A stretch of DNA of 5,966 nucleotides. Origin: DATKDU01 sp035512595. GTDB lineage: Bacteria; Planctomycetota; Planctomycetia; Pirellulales; Pirellulaceae. Shown here one piece after another: positions 5,339 through 5,966 of the stretch. The position numbers and the translations under genes are program-made. Within the stretch, counting starts at the first letter, position 1; every line of letters starts with the position of its first letter. The notes below the pieces were generated by a model, which ran no database searches, was not told where the DNA came from, and saw nothing but the letters and a program-made list of their open reading frames with translations. The stretch is taken from assembly GCA_035512595.1 (NCBI GenBank), contig DATKDU010000545.1:1-5966 (forward strand). Reading direction: 5' to 3'.

Positions 5339-5557
5339 CTACTCCCCGCGGTCCATTTCTTCGAGCACTCGTATCATCATCTGGGAGAGCAGCGAGTGGT
5401 CTTGCCCGGCGCGGTACGCCTCCACGCCCTGACGAACCGTCTCGACTGCCCCTGCTGAGCGGCTTGGGAGGAGCAGAGCTATATCGTCGGACGAAAGATC
5501 CGTGTTTTGTAATAAGAGGCGAAACTCGTCTTCCGTCCAATCAGGGGCGCGAGGCAT
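5339..5557 (-). CDS. 72-aa protein with Myb/SANT-like helical pattern, function unknown
   Basis: A small acidic protein, not recognised as a named family. The first 50 residues follow the three-helix pattern of Myb/SANT or helix-turn-helix domains: DWTEDEFRLLL (6-16) with the typical Trp and acidic residues, LSSDDIALLLPSRS (21-34), and SAGAVETVRQGVEAYRAG (34-51). An amphipathic C-terminal helix follows (about 54-69, SLLSQMMIRVLEEM). This suggests DNA binding or a small adaptor, but is an inference from pattern only. Start: ATG at 5557 has GGAG (5566-5569) 8 nt upstream. A TTG two codons earlier is too close to that site. The gene lies 24 bp after the DUF1080 stop and 84 bp before the antitoxin start, on the same strand. 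The toxin-antitoxin pair has its own promoter in that gap, so membership of that operon is unproven. Confidence 0.7.
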   Translation of the reverse strand: MPRAPDWTEDEFRLLLQNTDLSSDDIALLLPSRSAGAVETVRQGVEAYRAGQDHSLLSQMMIRVLEEMDRGE

Positions 5558-5564
5558 TGTCAAC

Positions 5565-5581
5565 GCTCCAATCGCTGGAGC
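5565..5581 (-). promoter_or_regulatory. Hairpin covering the ribosome-binding site of the 72-aa gene
   Basis: GCTCCA (5565-5570) and TGGAGC (5576-5581) form a perfect 6-bp stem with a 5-nt loop, directly after the DUF1080 stop codon. On the minus-strand transcript the second arm contains the GGAG used by the 72-aa gene, so the stem could hide that site until ribosomes finishing the upstream gene open it. With no T-run after it, termination is less likely. Confidence 0.45.
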
Positions 5582-5966
5582 TCATTTCAGCGGCAGCAGC
5601 TTGATGTTCTTGTACCAGCAATTGGCCCCGTGGTCCTGGAGGCCGATGTAGCCTTTGCGGGGATGGTCCTTGAACGCGATGTCGAACTTGTGGTCCGAGC
5701 CGTCGGGGCGCTTGTTCTTGGCGGTCCACTGGTCCAGGTCCATGACGGCCACGCACTCGCCGTTAAGCTCGACCTCGATGTCGTTCTTGTTGCAGGTGAT
5801 CACCATGTGGTTCCATTCGCCGGCCGGCTTCATGGCGTTCTTCTCCGGCTTGACCAGGTCGTAGATCGCCCCCGTGTCGTGATAGCCGGCCCCGGTCGAG
5901 TCGTCGATGGCGACTTCGATTCCATTGAAGCCGACGTCCTTGCCGGGCCGCGGCGTGAGGGGGAAG
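5582..5966 (-). CDS. 3-keto-disaccharide hydrolase domain protein (DUF1080), C-terminal part
   Basis: The last 127 residues are visible (first full codon at 5965); the start lies beyond the right edge. DUF1080 (PF06439) is a concanavalin-like beta-sandwich found in secreted or periplasmic carbohydrate-active proteins; some members cleave 3-keto-glycosides. Seen: a GFNGIEVAIDD strand, DTGAIYDLV, PAGEWNHMVITC, a VELNGECVAVMDLD hairpin, and the terminal GYIGLQDHG...WYKNIKLLPL block, which together are the hallmark C-terminal half of the family. An internal ATG at 5833 is not the start, because the domain continues upstream of it. Any signal peptide would be outside the window. The substrate cannot be inferred. 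Such genes are abundant in Planctomycetes, which supports the host call. Confidence 0.92.
   Translation of the reverse strand, partial: FPLTPRPGKDVGFNGIEVAIDDSTGAGYHDTGAIYDLVKPEKNAMKPAGEWNHMVITCNKNDIEVELNGECVAVMDLDQWTAKNKRPDGSDHKFDIAFKDHPRKGYIGLQDHGANCWYKNIKLLPLK

Noticed and set aside
5558..5563. TTG start for the 72-aa gene, adding two residues
   Set aside because: It is only 2 nt from the GGAG, while the ATG at 5557 has a normal 8-nt spacing.

Overview
The window looks like an ordinary chromosomal stretch from a GC-rich bacterium, most probably a planctomycete. The clearest pointers are the DUF1080 (3-keto-disaccharide hydrolase) C-terminus at the right edge, a family heavily expanded in Planctomycetes, and the irregular use of Shine-Dalgarno sequences. 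This taxonomic call is an inference from gene content; there is no marker gene. Eight genes are supported: six complete and two cut by the window edges.

Left block (1-1963, minus strand): plsC (acyl-glycerol-phosphate acyltransferase) is followed 3 bp later by a CdsA-type phosphatidate cytidylyltransferase whose 3' end lies outside the window. Together they would make phosphatidic acid and then CDP-diacylglycerol at the membrane. The cytidylyltransferase carries an unusual signal-like N-terminus and a low-complexity linker, part of which is encoded by an array of ten degenerate heptamers (1150-1219).

Middle (1964-2531): a 568-bp divergent intergenic region without a convincing gene. It holds several inverted repeats and a G-rich tract. 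From 2532 a plus-strand cluster encodes a 12-TM MFS transporter, a small orphan 3-TM protein, and a SugE/Gdx small multidrug resistance protein with the guanidinium-exporter residues. The cluster ends 6 bp from the convergent mazF stop.

Right block (4714-5966, minus strand): in transcription order, a DUF1080 gene (5' end outside), a 72-aa protein with a Myb/SANT-like helical pattern, and a toxin-antitoxin pair (ribbon-helix-helix MazE-like antitoxin overlapping MazF by 14 nt). The toxin-antitoxin pair has its own strong promoter, whose -10 box overlaps a perfect 8-bp inverted repeat, a good candidate for an autoregulatory operator.

No CRISPR array, RNA gene, insertion sequence or obvious new defence system was seen. 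The points most worth following are the heptamer array inside the cdsA-like gene, the 72-aa protein upstream of mazEF, and the deviating CdsA signature.
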